64,000 nucleotides of DNA. Source: RPQJ01 sp963744735 (lineage in GTDB: Bacteria > Pseudomonadota > Gammaproteobacteria > Steroidobacterales > Steroidobacteraceae). The notes under the pieces are model-generated. The model ran no database searches and was not told the DNA's origin. It saw only the letters and a list, made by a program, of their open reading frames with translations. Where the stretch lies: contig CAVUVH010000034.1 in NCBI GenBank assembly GCA_963744735.1, positions 372,001 through 436,000 of the forward strand, written 5' to 3'. Made by a program: the position numbers and the translations under genes. Of the stretch, positions 1-11,638 are shown in pieces. How positions within the stretch are numbered: the first letter of the stretch is position 1; every line of letters starts with the position of its first letter.

Positions 1-62
1 ATCTCGGCGACGCCGGTCTCATCGAGCAGTTCGATCAGCTTCTTGACCTTGCGGATATCCAT
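1..62 (-). CDS. accB: Biotin carboxyl carrier protein of acetyl-CoA carboxylase, N-terminal end only
   Basis: Only the first 20 codons lie in the window; the gene runs off the left edge. The start reads MDIRKVKKLIELL, the typical amino-terminal helix of AccB. The biotinylated domain that carries the carboxyl group in the first step of fatty acid synthesis would lie outside the window. It is the last visible gene of a minus-strand run dsbD - tlpA-like - aroQ - accB, and the aroQ-accB order is common in gammaproteobacteria. Identification from 20 residues is good but not complete. Confidence 0.8.
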   Translation of the reverse strand, partial: MDIRKVKKLIELLDETGVAE

Positions 63-90
63 TTTGTGGTGACCCCCCCGGGTCGCGGAA

Positions 91-558
91 TCAGTTGGGC
101 AGCGACGGGCCGCCGGCCTTGCCGGCGAGGTGCTGGCTGGCGGCGCGCAGCGCCAGCTCGTAGCCGACCGCGCCGAGACCGCTGATGGTCCCGATCGCGA
201 TGTCGGAGAAATAGGACTGGTGCCTGAACTGTTCGCGCGCATGCACGTTGCTCAGGTGGACCTCGATGAACGGAATCCTGACGGCCAGCAGCGCGTCGCG
301 CAGCGCGACGCTGGTGTGGGTGAAGCCGGCCGGATTGAAGATGATGCAGGCGACGTGACTGGTCGGGGCCTGGTGGATACAGTCGATCAGCTCCGCCTCC
401 GAGTTGCTCTGCAGCGCCGTCAGCTTGTGGCCGAACTCTGCCGCCAGTTGCGTCGCGCGCTGGTGGATCTGTTCCAGCGTGACCTGGCCATACATGCCCG
501 GCTCGCGGCTGCCGAGCAGGTTCAGGTTGGGTCCGTTCAGAAGCAGGATGTGCGCCAT
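91..558 (-). CDS. aroQ: 3-dehydroquinate dehydratase, type II
   Basis: Catalyses dehydration of 3-dehydroquinate to 3-dehydroshikimate, the third step of the shikimate pathway, in the cytoplasm. The protein has about 155 residues, normal for the small type II enzyme. Visible motifs are GPNLNLLGSREPGMYG near the start (active-site tyrosine and lid loop), NPAGFTHTSVALRDA in the middle, and EVHLSNVHAREQFRHQS (substrate binding and the catalytic histidine). An in-frame ATG lies four codons upstream at 570, but the start at 558 gives the usual MAHILLLNGPN beginning. The frame is intact. accB follows after 28 bases, so the two are probably co-transcribed. Confidence 0.95.
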   Translation of the reverse strand: MAHILLLNGPNLNLLGSREPGMYGQVTLEQIHQRATQLAAEFGHKLTALQSNSEAELIDCIHQAPTSHVACIIFNPAGFTHTSVALRDALLAVRIPFIEVHLSNVHAREQFRHQSYFSDIAIGTISGLGAVGYELALRAASQHLAGKAGGPSLPN

Positions 559-662
559 GGGCAGGGCCACGCAGACGTCGGGGGCGCAGTCTACCGCTCA
601 TCTGTCGCCAAATAGCGACAGTTTTGTGCGCCGAATCTCCGGAGATCGCGCTCTTTCTCTGC

Positions 663-1349
663 TTATCCAGCGCTTTTGGCGGCCGATTCCGGCGGCAGGG
701 CGGCCAGCCCGGCCTCGATCGCTGCCCGTGCCTGCAGCGGGTCGGAACGCCCGGCGTTCACCTCGCGCACCGCCGCCAGGATGATGTCCGCCTCGGCCGC
801 GGTCAACTCGCCCATGTGCAGCGCAATGACCCGGCCCGTGTCGTCGGTGAAGATCGTGAAGGGCAGGCCAACGGCCTCGACGCCGAACGCGGCCGCCGCG
901 TCGAGCGCGTCCTGCTCGCCGATCAGCATCGGGTAGTCGATCTGCATCTCTTCCGCATAGGCAAGCACCTTGTCGCGGAAGTCCACCGCAATGCCGATCA
1001 CCTGGAAGTTCTCGCCGGCATGGTCGACGGCCAGTTGCTTGAGCAGCGGAATCTCGCGCCGGCACGGCGCGCACCAGGTTGCCCAGAAATTGATGATCAG
1101 CGCCTTGCCCGGCCAGTCCTCGCGCAATGAGCGCAGCGTTCCCTCGCGGTCCGCCAGCCTGAAATCCGGAATCACGCTCGCCAGCTGCGGCGCTGGCGAG
1201 GTGGCGGGCGCGGCTGCAGGCGCCGCGGGCGCCTCCAGCGCGGAACCAGCCGCGGTCGCCGCCGGCCGCGGCTCGACCAGGAAATAGTAGCCGGCTGCGC
1301 CTGCCAGCCCGGCCAGCAGGGCGGTGGCCACCAGGGTGCGGCCGTTCAT
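663..1349 (-). CDS. TlpA/ResA-like periplasmic thioredoxin-fold protein
   Basis: Likely membrane-anchored or exported thiol:disulfide oxidoreductase. Residues 1-25 form a hydrophobic signal or anchor, residues 30-55 are an Ala/Pro-rich linker, and a redoxin domain follows with FWATWCAPCRREIP (Cys93 and Cys96, a CAPC active site) and the cis-proline region VGLPFTIF. The length of 228 residues fits TlpA-like proteins. The ATG overlaps the dsbD stop (ATGA at 1346-1349), so it is probably translated together with DsbD, which could supply its electrons. That partnership is inferred from context. The last 25 residues (rich in Ala and Leu) are outside the fold. The frame is intact. Confidence 0.85.
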   Translation of the reverse strand: MNGRTLVATALLAGLAGAAGYYFLVEPRPAATAAGSALEAPAAPAAAPATSPAPQLASVIPDFRLADREGTLRSLREDWPGKALIINFWATWCAPCRREIPLLKQLAVDHAGENFQVIGIAVDFRDKVLAYAEEMQIDYPMLIGEQDALDAAAAFGVEAVGLPFTIFTDDTGRVIALHMGELTAAEADIILAAVREVNAGRSDPLQARAAIEAGLAALPPESAAKSAG

Positions 1350-3667
1350 GGCACGGACCCGCCGAACGCCTGCCGGATGTGCGGCGCGAACTCCTCGGCC
1401 GGCTTGAATCCGACCACCCGGTAGTCAGGCTTCTCGACGCCATCGCGGCCGAAGAACAGGATCGAAGGCGGCCCGAGGATGCCGAAGCGCTGCATCAGCG
1501 CCTGGTCGATCTCGTCGTTGGCGGTCACGTCGGCCTGCAGCTTGACGGTGCCCTGCAGGGCCTGCTGCACGTCGGCCTGCGGGAAGGTGTACTTCTCCAT
1601 CTCCTTGCAGGAGACGCACCAGTCCGCATAGAAGTCGAGCAGCACGGTCTGTCCCGCCGCAGTGGCCGCGGCGATCTCGCGATCGAGGTCGGCCGAACTC
1701 TTGATGCGCTTGAACTCGATCCCATGCGGCAGGTCCGCCGGCGGCTCCACCGGCGGCAGACCCGGCGGGCGCGCCGATGCCGGCCAGTGGCTGCAGCGGG
1801 TCGCTGCGGCCGGACAAAGCGCCGATGAGCATCAGCACGCCGTAGACCATCGCCAGCGCGCCCAGGCCGCGGCGGACCACGGTGGTGCCGCGCGCCGCGC
1901 CGCTCGTCTGGTCGCGATTGCCGCCGGGCAGCAGCAGCCAGTAGCCCGTGACGAAGGCGAGCACCGCCCACAGTCCGAGCGTGACCGGACCCGGCAGGAT
2001 GCGGCCCAGCATCCAGATGGCGACGCCGAGCAGCATCACGCCGAAGACCTGCTTGACGGTGTCCATCCATGCGCCGGCGCGCGGCAGCAACGCGCCCGCG
2101 GACGCGCCGACGACCAGCAGCGGGGCGCCCATGCCGAGGCTGAGCGCGAACAGCGCGGCGCCGCCGCGGAACACGTCGCCGCTCTGCCCGATCACGGCCA
2201 GCGACGCCACCAGCGGCGGAGCCACGCACGCGGTGACGATCAGCGACGACAGCGCGCCCATGATGGCCGTGCCGACCAGCGTGCCCTGGCGCTGCTGGTT
2301 GCTCAGGCGCGAAAGCCGATCCTGCAGCCAGGACGGCACCTGCAGGTTGAACAGCCCGAACATGCCGAGCGCCAGCCACACGAACAGGGCCGCGAACAGC
2401 ACGATCATCCACGGCTTCTGGAAAAATGCCTGCGCCTGCTGGCCGGCGGCTGCGAACACGGCCCCGGCCACGGTGTAGGTGAGCGCCATGCCCAGCACGT
2501 AGGCCAGCGACAGCGAGAAGGCGCGGCCGCGCGAGACCGGCTGGCCCTGGCCCGCGCCGACGATGATGCCCGAGAGGATCGGCACCATCGGCAGCACGCA
2601 GGGCGTGAAGGCGAGCAGCAGCCCGAAGCCGAAGAAGGTCGCCAGCACGGCCAGCAGGTTGCCGTCGCGGATCTTGTCCGCGAGCAGGTCCTGCTCGGAG
2701 CGCATCGGCTGTGGCGCGCGCTGGACGCCGCCGCGTCGGCCGCTCCCGGCCGCCGCCAGCGTCACGACAAAGGTCTTCTTCGTCGGCGGATAGCACAGGC
2801 CCGCTTCCGCGCAGCCCTGGTAGCTGACTTCGATCGGCACCTCGGTCACGCCCGCTGCCGCCGACACGCCGACGTCCGCCACCATCTCGCCGAGAAACAC
2901 GACCTGCTCGCCGAAGTACTCGTCGGTCCTGGTTTCGCCGCCGGGGATCGACGGCTTGCCGAGCTGCACGTCGGCCGCGGTCGTCTTCACCGTGACCTTG
3001 TCGCGGTACAGGTAGTAATCGTCGGCGATGACCCAGTGCAGCCGCACGCGATCGCGCGCCGGGCTGGTCGCCGAGAGCGCGAACGCCTGGTCGACCGTCA
3101 GGAAATCCGCGTCCGATTTCGCACCGCTGCCGAGCAGCGAGCGCAGGTTGAAGCCGCCGCCCGGCGGCGGTGCCGCCGCGTTCGCCGCGGGCACGCGGGC
3201 GCGGCGTCGGCGCGGTCCGCGGGCCAGCTCACGGGCACCGTCCAGGTCTGCGGCGGATAGCAGAGGCCCGCATCGGCGCAACCCTGCAGCTTGAGCTTCA
3301 GCTCGAAATCCTGCGCTGCGCCGGCAAAGGTCACCGGCACGCCCACCTGCACCCGGTCGCGGTAGATGACCTGCTTGCCGAAAAACTCGTCTTCGTGATC
3401 GAGCCCGGCCGGCAGCGAGGGTTTGCCGAGCGTGACGCCGGGCGTGGCCGACTCGAATCCGAGCCGGTCGCGGTAGAGGTAGTAGCCAGGCGCCGCCGTC
3501 AGGATCACGACCAGGTTGCCGGCCTCGACCGCGGTCGACACCTTGTACGCCGCACGCACCGGCAGGAAATCGTCCGCGGCCAGGGCGGGCGCCAGCGGCA
3601 GGAACGCCGACAGCAGCGCAAGCAGCCACAGGCACCGGCGGACCGGCAGGTCAGGGGTCAGTCGCAT
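1346..3667 (-). CDS. dsbD: Thiol:disulfide interchange protein DsbD with two N-terminal domains (frame broken twice)
   Basis: Moves electrons from cytoplasmic thioredoxin across the inner membrane to periplasmic thiol proteins. The order is signal peptide (MRLTPDLPVRRCLWLLALL...), a first DsbD alpha domain (COOH side GCADAGLCYPP), a second alpha domain (GCAEAGLCYPP), the multi-span beta domain with FTPCVLPM and VTACVAPP, and a C-terminal thioredoxin domain with FYADWCVSCKEMEKY. E. coli DsbD has one alpha domain, so the duplicate is unusual. The frame changes near 3180-3210 (between the alpha domains) and near 1755-1765 (before the thioredoxin domain). All catalytic cysteines survive on both sides, so I treat the breaks as sequence errors. 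The gene overlaps the tlpA-like start. Confidence 0.85.
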
Positions 3668-3926
3668 GCGGGCTTGGTCCGTCGTTGGGCAGGCGCGAAT
3701 GATGCCCTGCAGCGGTCGCCGGTGCGACCACGCGTCACTCGATTCCCGCATCGAGCGTGACTGGCCGCACGTCGCCGGAATGCAAGCCCGACCGCCCGCA
3801 GGCCCGGTGGAGGCGCCCGAGAAATGATATAAAAAATATATAAAACAATTAGTTATGATGTCTTCTGGAGCGTCTCCAGACGGCCGCTTGCCAGGCGCAA
3901 GTCCGCAGCCCGCCCGTGCCGGGGCC
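3668..3926. other. Intergenic region between dsbD and the groESL promoter
   Basis: This region separates the divergent dsbD and groESL transcription units. An AT-rich island at about 3822-3860 (runs such as ATATAAAAAATATATAAAAC) stands out from the GC-rich surroundings and is the natural place for the dsbD promoter on the minus strand, although I cannot pick convincing -35 and -10 boxes. A short perfect hairpin, TCTGGAG-CGT-CTCCAGA, lies at 3864-3880 and has no T-run after it. I see no gene here. Confidence 0.4.
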
Positions 3927-3954
3927 TTGAAAAACCGGCGCGCCCGCCTATCAT
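3927..3954 (+). promoter_or_regulatory. Probable groESL promoter (-35 TTGAAA, -10 TATCAT)
   Basis: TTGAAA at 3927-3932 and TATCAT at 3949-3954 are separated by 16 bases, close to the sigma-70 consensus, about 85 bases before the groES ATG. The preceding CC gives CTTGAAA, which also fits the -35 half of a sigma-32 heat-shock promoter. A good CCCCAT-type -10 is missing, so the vegetative reading is preferred. The -10 ends at the first base of the CIRCE element. Confidence 0.55.
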
Positions 3955-3980
3955 TAGCAGCCACCGAGGGTGAGTGCTAA
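3954..3980 (+). promoter_or_regulatory. CIRCE operator (HrcA-binding inverted repeat)
   Basis: The consensus is TTAGCACTC-N9-GAGTGCTAA. Here the right arm GAGTGCTAA (3972-3980) is perfect, the spacer is exactly 9 bases (3963-3971), and the left arm TTAGCAGCC (3954-3962) matches 7 of 9. It sits directly behind the -10 box and upstream of groES, the standard position for repression by HrcA. The hrcA gene is not in the window. Confidence 0.85.
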
Positions 3981-4040
3981 CACTGTTCTCTCGCCCGGTA
4001 CTCCCCCACAGGCTGAACAAACCAAACGGAGTTTGTAGCA

Positions 4041-4343
4041 ATGGCTGACAAGTTGAAGATTCGTCCGCTCCACGACCGCGTGATCATCCAGCGGCTCGAC
4101 GCCGAAACCCGCTCGCCGGGTGGCATCGTGATTCCCGACAGCGCCGCCGAGAAGCCGATCCACGGCAAGGTCGTTGCGGTCGGCAAGGGCAAGATCCTCG
4201 AGAACGGCAACGTTCGCGCGCTCGACATCAAGGTCGGCGACAACATCCTCTTCGGCAAGTACAGCGGCACCGAAGTGAAGGTCGATGGCGAGGAGTACCT
4301 CGTCATGCGTGAAGAAGACGTGATGGCGGTCATCGAGAAGTAA
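4041..4343 (+). CDS. groS: Co-chaperonin GroES (10 kDa)
   Basis: Heptameric lid of the GroEL folding chamber, cytoplasmic. The protein has 100 residues. It begins MADKLKIRPLHDRVIIQRL and contains the mobile loop ETRSPGGIVIPDSA and the typical GKVVAVGKGK segment. The frame is intact. groEL follows after 15 bases with a GGAG ribosome site, so the two form the classic operon under the CIRCE-controlled promoter. Confidence 0.98.
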   Translation: MADKLKIRPLHDRVIIQRLDAETRSPGGIVIPDSAAEKPIHGKVVAVGKGKILENGNVRALDIKVGDNILFGKYSGTEVKVDGEEYLVMREEDVMAVIEK

Positions 4344-4358
4344 TCGGAGAACACAGAC

Positions 4359-6003
<1,645 letters not shown>

Positions 6004-6021
6004 TGCCCGTCCCTCGCTCCC

Positions 6022-6066
6022 CACCTCTCCCGCGTCAGCGGGAGAGGTCGCGCAGGCGGGTGAGGG
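6022..6066 (+). repeat. REP-like palindromic intergenic repeat, copy 1
   Basis: CACCTCTCCCGC...GCGGGAGAGGTCGCGC followed by GCGGGTGAGG lies just after groEL. It forms a hairpin (CTCTCCCGC/GCGGGAGAG) and has the same core and tail as the copy at 30112-30156. Such short, intergenic, partly palindromic units are typical of REP-type repeats. Confidence 0.6.
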
Positions 6067-6101
6067 GGGCCGCAGGCCGGGTGAGGGTGGTTCGACACAG
6101 A

Positions 6102-6130
6102 GGCCCGGGAGGCGACTCCCGGGCCTTTTT
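6102..6130 (+). terminator. Rho-independent terminator after groEL
   Basis: A perfect 10-bp stem GGCCCGGGAG / CTCCCGGGCC with loop GCGA is followed by TTTTT. It lies about 100 bases after the groEL stop and should end the groESL transcript. Confidence 0.9.
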
Positions 6131-6220
6131 CGTTGGGCCGGGCCGTTCGATGTCCCGCCCCGTGACAGCGGGCGGAACTCGGCGAATAATCCGGCCAATG
6201 GCGCCAGGAGTGACGAACCG

Positions 6221-6463
6221 ATGAACGACAGCGCATGGCACTGGGCCCGCCTCGACCGCAAGGGCATCGCCCTCGTGCAGGAGACCGAGTCGGCACTCGG
6301 TGCCGACTTCGTCCTTGCCTATGGACCGGGAGGTCCGGTCGCGGACCCCTCGATCCTCGCCGGTCTCGCGCCCGTTGCGCTGACCGAGTCGGAGCTCGAG
6401 TGCCTGCAGGGCGTCGAGTCGAAGCTCGGCATCGTCGCGGTCGCATACTCGCGAGCCCACTGA
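6221..6463 (+). CDS. Small protein of unknown function (80 residues)
   Basis: An intact reading frame that starts MNDSAWHWARLDRKGIALVQ and ends AVAYSRAH. There is no signal peptide, membrane segment or cysteine pair. The composition is that of a small soluble acidic protein. It starts about 90 bases after the groESL terminator and has its own spacing, so it is probably a separate unit. I do not recognise the family. The codon use resembles that of its neighbours. Confidence 0.55.
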   Translation: MNDSAWHWARLDRKGIALVQETESALGADFVLAYGPGGPVADPSILAGLAPVALTESELECLQGVESKLGIVAVAYSRAH

Positions 6464-6537
6464 TCCAGGCAGGAGAGGCTGCGCGGTCGCGACGGGAGTT
6501 CTCGCGGACCTGGCAACATGCCGGCGCGCAGGTCCGG

Positions 6538-7604
6538 TCAGTCGGACAGCCTGAAAGTCACCGCAAACGTGTACGACTCGGCCTTCGGCCTGCCATCGGC
6601 CTGCGCCGGATGGAACCGTAAGCCCTCGGCCCAGGCCAGCGCAGCCTCGTCCAGCGACTGGAAGCCCGCGGAGCGAGCAATCTCCACGCGTTGAGCGCAG
6701 CCCGTTTCCGAGATATCGGCGCGAATCTGGATGGTGCCTGCGAACGCCAGGCGGCGTGCATCCACGGGGTATTCAGGTTGCGTCAATGTCGACTTGTCCA
6801 GACTTGGGCTGCCCGTCGTCGACGGCTCCGGATGGGGCGGACTGCAGGGCGTCGAACGAACCCGACTCATCGGCGCAATGCCATGCCCTTTGTCCCATGC
6901 CGCGACGAAGGGCGCCAGCCGCATGCGTTCTTCGTTGTAGGCATTTAGCAGCAAGCTTACCGGCTCGAGCTCAACACGTCGCTTGGCCTCCTCGAGCGTC
7001 GGGGCTTGCAGCAGGTCCGTCAGGCGTCGAAGGGCTGCATCGAGCATCGGATCGAGCCGGGCACGCGTTTTCTGTTGCTCCGCTGCGGGAGACTTACCCA
7101 GGAACACCTCCAGCGCGGACTCGTGCACGTCGATGCCCGTAGATAACTGCCTGTGCGCATACAGGATTCCCATCCGGTAGGTCTCGAGGTCCCGGGTTGC
7201 CTGCGCCTGCCGCAGCGTGTCAGCGAGGCCTGCCTGGTCCCCGTCGGCAGCCTGCGCAGCCGCCCTGGCACGCAGAGCCTTCAGCGCTGCATCCGCCTCG
7301 GGGGTAAACAGGTACTGTTCGGCATAGTCCGACCATGGCTTCCCGAAAATCTCGAACTCCGGGCTGTTGCCGTTCTCGCGGACCAACCACGCCAACTCGT
7401 TGCGCTCTTCAAGCATCGCATCGAATTGCTCCAGCGTCGTCAAAGCCGGCGGAGGTTCGGCGTCCTTGATCGGCGCCGGCTGCTCTGCACGGCGCGCGCC
7501 GGCAGTACGACCCACAGCACCGAGAATATGACGGTTGCTGCGGTCCGCAGCATCCGTAGCCACTTCTCCGGGTGGCGGCGGACGCCGGGTGTCGACTGGA
7601 TCAT
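6538..7604 (-). CDS. Exported protein with a C-terminal TonB-like domain (frame broken once)
   Basis: The start at 7604 gives MIQSTPGVRRHPEKWLRML followed by a hydrophobic stretch ending LPARA, a credible signal peptide. After a frame change near 7470-7500 comes a mostly helical middle part of unknown fold (about 200 residues). The last 90 residues look like a TonB_C domain: YPVDARRLAFAGTIQIRADI, then AGFQSLDEAALAWAEGLRF-HPA. No N-terminal TonB anchor or Pro-rich linker is present, so it is not a classical TonB. It overlaps the stop of the upstream protease by one base (TGATG), indicating coupled translation and a joint periplasmic role. Confidence 0.65.
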
Positions 7605-9598
7605 CACGGTTCCTTCACCGAGATCAGCGGCAGCAGCAGGTCGCGACGGGCCTCGAGGTCGCGCGGCGAAGCAGGTTCGCGCGTCGAGTACTCCAATTCG
7701 TAGAGCACGCTCGCCTCCGGACCGGGCGGGGCAGCCACCGTTCGAAACCAGTACTGACCTTCGCCCTCGTCGCGGCGGCCCCGGCCGCTGAAGTCCACGG
7801 TGCGCGTCGTCATCTGCTCCCAGCGATCCTGCACCTCGCGCGAAACGCTTTCCGCCGGCTTCGACTGGCGGCTCAGCTTCAGCGTGCTGGCACTCCCGGG
7901 CGCCTGCTCCAGCACGGTGCCGACTGGTTCCCAGGTCGCCTTCTCGCCGCGCAGCACATAGGACATGCGCACGCTGAGCAGGCTGTGGTCGTCGAAAGCC
8001 ATGACGCTGCGCGGTACCTGGTAGCTCAATCGTGGCGAGCGGAACGAGAACCCTCTTTCTTCGTCGTTCGCGACCTGGACGTCGTCGAAGATCCCGGCGC
8101 GCAAGTCGCGTCGCGCGAGGTAGGCGCGCCACTGAGGTAGGCTGCCGGTGAACGACACGAAGTAGAAGTCTGCCAGGCGGCGCAGTTGCTGGTCGATGAC
8201 CCCTGCCTGGGAGGGCGGGGACTGCATGGCCAGGCCGACATAGCCGTCCGGAGTCGGCAGCGCGTATACGATGACGCCCGAGTCGATGAACCCCAGCGGC
8301 CAGTTGCGAACCTGCCAGACGCGCCGATGGGCGTCCTTGAACTGCGATGAATGCGCCGCGGGGCCGAGCGAGGTGATGCGGACAGGTTGGGTGCCGACGA
8401 TCCGTTGCAACCGTAGTCCCTTGAGCAGCAGGTCCATGAACTCCTTCGAGTCTTCATACCGGCGCGTGTCCGGCAGACCCTCCGGGTACTGGATCCGGAA
8501 CAGCGTTACGCGCGGATCCAGCGTATTCCAGACGCGACCGTGGGATGGCAGCTTCGACTCGAGGTCATAACTCGTGTCGAGCAGGCCCCAGCTCTTGTCG
8601 TCCTGCTGCGCGACGAGCGTGGGGTCGTACCTGCGGTGCGACGCCGCGAAGAACTCAGCCGTGTCGCCGCGCGGAAACAGCCGGGCGGCCTGTTCCGCCA
8701 GCAGCTTCGACTCGGCGGCCTTGAAGTACTCTTCCATCAGGCCGATGAACTGCTTCGAAAACTCGGCATAGGACGCAGGCAGCGGGAACTGCGCCTGGTG
8801 ATCGAGCAGCACCGGAGTCGCGCAGCATCGGCAGCCGGAAAGGCTCGTAAACCTCGAACGTTGCAACTTTCGTCGAGCCCTGCAGGACACGCTCGATGGG
8901 CAGGGCGTAATTGAGGTTCTCGTTCGGCGACTTGGCGACGACAATGCCGAGCACGCGACCCTGGCTGTCGAGCAGCGGGCCGCCGCTGTTGCCGGGCGAG
9001 GTTGCCGCCGAGAAGCGCAACCATTTCCAGCGACCGTTACGGTCCTCCGGGGTCAGCGACGTGAGCAATCCGTCGCGAATGACGACTCCCTCGCCCAGGC
9101 GTTGCCGACGGCAAAGACGACATCGTCCACCGCGAAAGCTGTGGCGGTCTCCAGCGGTTGCAGGGCGGCGGGCGGATCGCCCAGGGAAAAAACGACGTAG
9201 TCCTCCGGCATCGAGTACTGGAGGATGCGGTCGATGGCATACACCTTGCCGTCGCTGTCTCGCAGGGCGGGCGGTCCCGGGATTCGGCCTGCACCGGCCG
9301 CGATCACGTGACCCGCTGAGACGAACGTGTTGGGGCCGATCGCCACCGCCGTGCCGATCGACCAATAGCGGTCGACGCGTTCGGAGTAGGGGACGAGGTC
9401 GAGCGGCAGCGGGGTTTCGTACGTCAGCCTGTCTTCCGTAGCCTTGGGCATCACAACTTCGAACGTCGCCGCCCGGACACGCTTCTGGAACTCGGGTGTC
9501 GGCGCCGCCGCCCGGCCCGGATACGGCAGTGCGATCAGCGCTAGCATTGCGACGCACGCAAGGGTGCGCCATCGGCCTGACGGCCGTGATTCATCCAT
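7604..9598 (-). CDS. Secreted trypsin-like serine protease with a large C-terminal domain (frame broken twice)
   Basis: A signal peptide (MDESRPSGRWRTLACVAML... to RAAA) precedes a chymotrypsin-fold domain. Visible catalytic elements are VSAGHVIAAG (His), an Asp in the YVVFSLGD region, and ATSPGNSGGPLLDSQG (Ser). The fold resembles DegP/S1C proteases, but no PDZ domain follows. Instead about 400 residues of unknown fold follow, containing a DUF-like beta-rich part ending LLLPLISVKEP. The frame changes near 9090-9100 (just before GEGVVIRDGLLTSL) and near 8820. The gene is translationally coupled to the TonB-C protein downstream. The substrate is unknown. Confidence 0.7.
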
Positions 9599-9785
9599 GA
9601 ACAGGCACTCCCCGCAGTTCGTGTTGCCTTGGTCCGATTGTGCGCATTGGCGGCAGCGCGAGCAATGCTGCCACCGGTGCACCTGTCGCGTCATGTCGAA
9701 TCGACGTATGGTCAATGCTGCAGGCGTGTGCAAGAGGGTTGAAAAAGGGTAGCGTCCCCCTTTCGGGGGCAACGGGGAGCGCTGC

Positions 9786-11624
9786 GTGACCGACGCGAGC
9801 GACACGGAAATCGAAAGTACCTGGGCCAAGCTGCGCCGCCGCAAGGTGGTGCAGTGGGGCATCGTCTATGCGGCCGGCGCGTGGGGCTTCCTGCAGGGGC
9901 TCGAGTACGTCAGTGAGGCTTTCGGCTGGCCGGGTCAGCTGCGCCAGATTGCGATCCTCGCGCTGTTGATCGGCTTGGCCGTCGTGCTGGTCCTTGCGTG
10001 GTATCACGGCGACCGTGGCCAGCAACGCGTGAGCCGTGCAGAACTCGCCATCATCACGCTGCTGTTCCTGGTCGGTGGCGGGATCTTCTGGCGCTACGAC
10101 AAGGCGACGGATGCCTCGCCGCCCGCTGCGACAACGCCCGGGCAGGCGGGCGCGGCAGCGGCCACAGCCGCGGTCGTCGCCGACAACTCGATCGCGGTGC
10201 TGCCCTTCGTCAACATGTCCGGCGATCCGGACAACGAGTATTTCTCCGACGGGATCTCCGAGGAGATCCTGAACGTGCTCGCTGGCACGCCGGAGCTGCA
10301 GGTCGCGGCCCGGACCTCGTCGTTCTCGTTCAAGGGCAAGCGATGGAGGTGCCCGAGATCGCCGCCGCCCTGAAGGTGCGCATGGTGCTCGAGGGCAGCG
10401 TGCGCAGGCAGGGCGACAAGGTACGCATCACCGCGCAGCTCATCGATGCCAAGACCGGGTACCACCTCTGGTCGGAGACCTACGATCGCAAGCTCGAGGA
10501 CATCTTCGCGATCCAGGACGAGATCGCCCGGGCGATCGGTGACGAACTCAAGGTGAAGATCGCGAGTTCCAGGAGCCCGGGCCAGGACTCGGCCGGCACC
10601 CGGAATCTCGAGGCGTACGACCTGTACCTGCGCGGCATGGCGCTGTGGCATACGCGGAACGAAGAGAACCTCTGGCAGGCGGTTGACCTGTTCAACCAGG
10701 CGATCGCCGCCGATCCGAAGTTCGCACAGGCCTATGGCGGTCTGGCGCTGGTCTATGCCGTCATCCCGGACTACTCGGCCAGGATCAGCTACGAGAATGC
10801 CTTTCGGCTGCTCACTGACGCCGCTGGGATGGCGCTGGGGCTGGACCCGACCCTGCCCGAGTCCTATGCGGCTTTGGCACAGCCGGCCAGCTGGGAACGT
10901 CGTCGGAAAACTGCACTCACCCTGTATCGGCGCGCAATCGCAATTCGCCCCTCGTTTGCGACCGCCTACCAGTGGTTCGGTACGGATTCGATGGCGGGCG
11001 GCGATCCGCAGGCCGGGCTAGAAGCTCTGGATCGTGCCAGCGAACTGGATCCGCGCTCCCTGGTGGTCGCGGCTAACCGATCCTACGTCCTGTTGACCCT
11101 GGGACGCGTGATTGACGCCCGCACGAACTGCGAGCGCGTGCTGGCGTTTGCGCCTGACTACGTTGGCTGCCAGCAGCAAGTTGCGCTTGCCGAACTGCTG
11201 CGCGGCGACCCCGACGCGGCGCGACCGTACCTGCAAGCCATCGCCCGGACCGGTGATGGGAGCGCCTTGCCCCTCGTCGATGCGGTCGTCAGCGCGCTCA
11301 AGGGTCGTGGCGACCGGCAGGCGACGGCGCAGCGCCTCGCGGCCTTCTCCGCCCGCAGTGCCCTTGATCCGACCAGCGGCAATATCTTCACAACGGCGGA
11401 AACGCCTGCGCTGCTGGTGCTGCTTGGTGCGCCCGAACTCGCGCTCGATTACCTCGAGCGAAGCGCTGACGAGCCCGAGAGCACAACCAACCTCGTGGAG
11501 TGGCCGATGATGCTGCCGGCGCTGGATCCGATCCGGTGCACGCCTCGGTTCAAGAATGCTGATGGAGCGGCTGAAAACCCGGGATCCGCGCGCCCCGACG
11601 GTTTGTGCGGACGGCGTAAAGTAG
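9786..11624 (+). CDS. Membrane protein with TolB-like and TPR domains (frame broken twice)
   Basis: GTG start preceded by GGGAG. Two membrane segments lie at about residues 20-75 and 85-100. They are followed by the TolB-amide-like domain common in adenylate-cyclase-like proteins (AVLPFVNMSGDPDNEYFSDG, LEGSVRRQGDKVRITAQLI, YDRKLEDIFAIQDEIA) and then tetratricopeptide repeats. There is no cyclase domain. At about 10343 one G is missing: AAGCGATGG should read AAGGCGATGG to give GKAMEVPEIAAALKV. A second change near 11550 leads to a natural end LKTRDPRAPTVCADGVK. A related domain pair occurs in the TIR protein at 52417. Confidence 0.75.
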
Positions 11625-11638
11625 GAGGCGCTAGGAAT

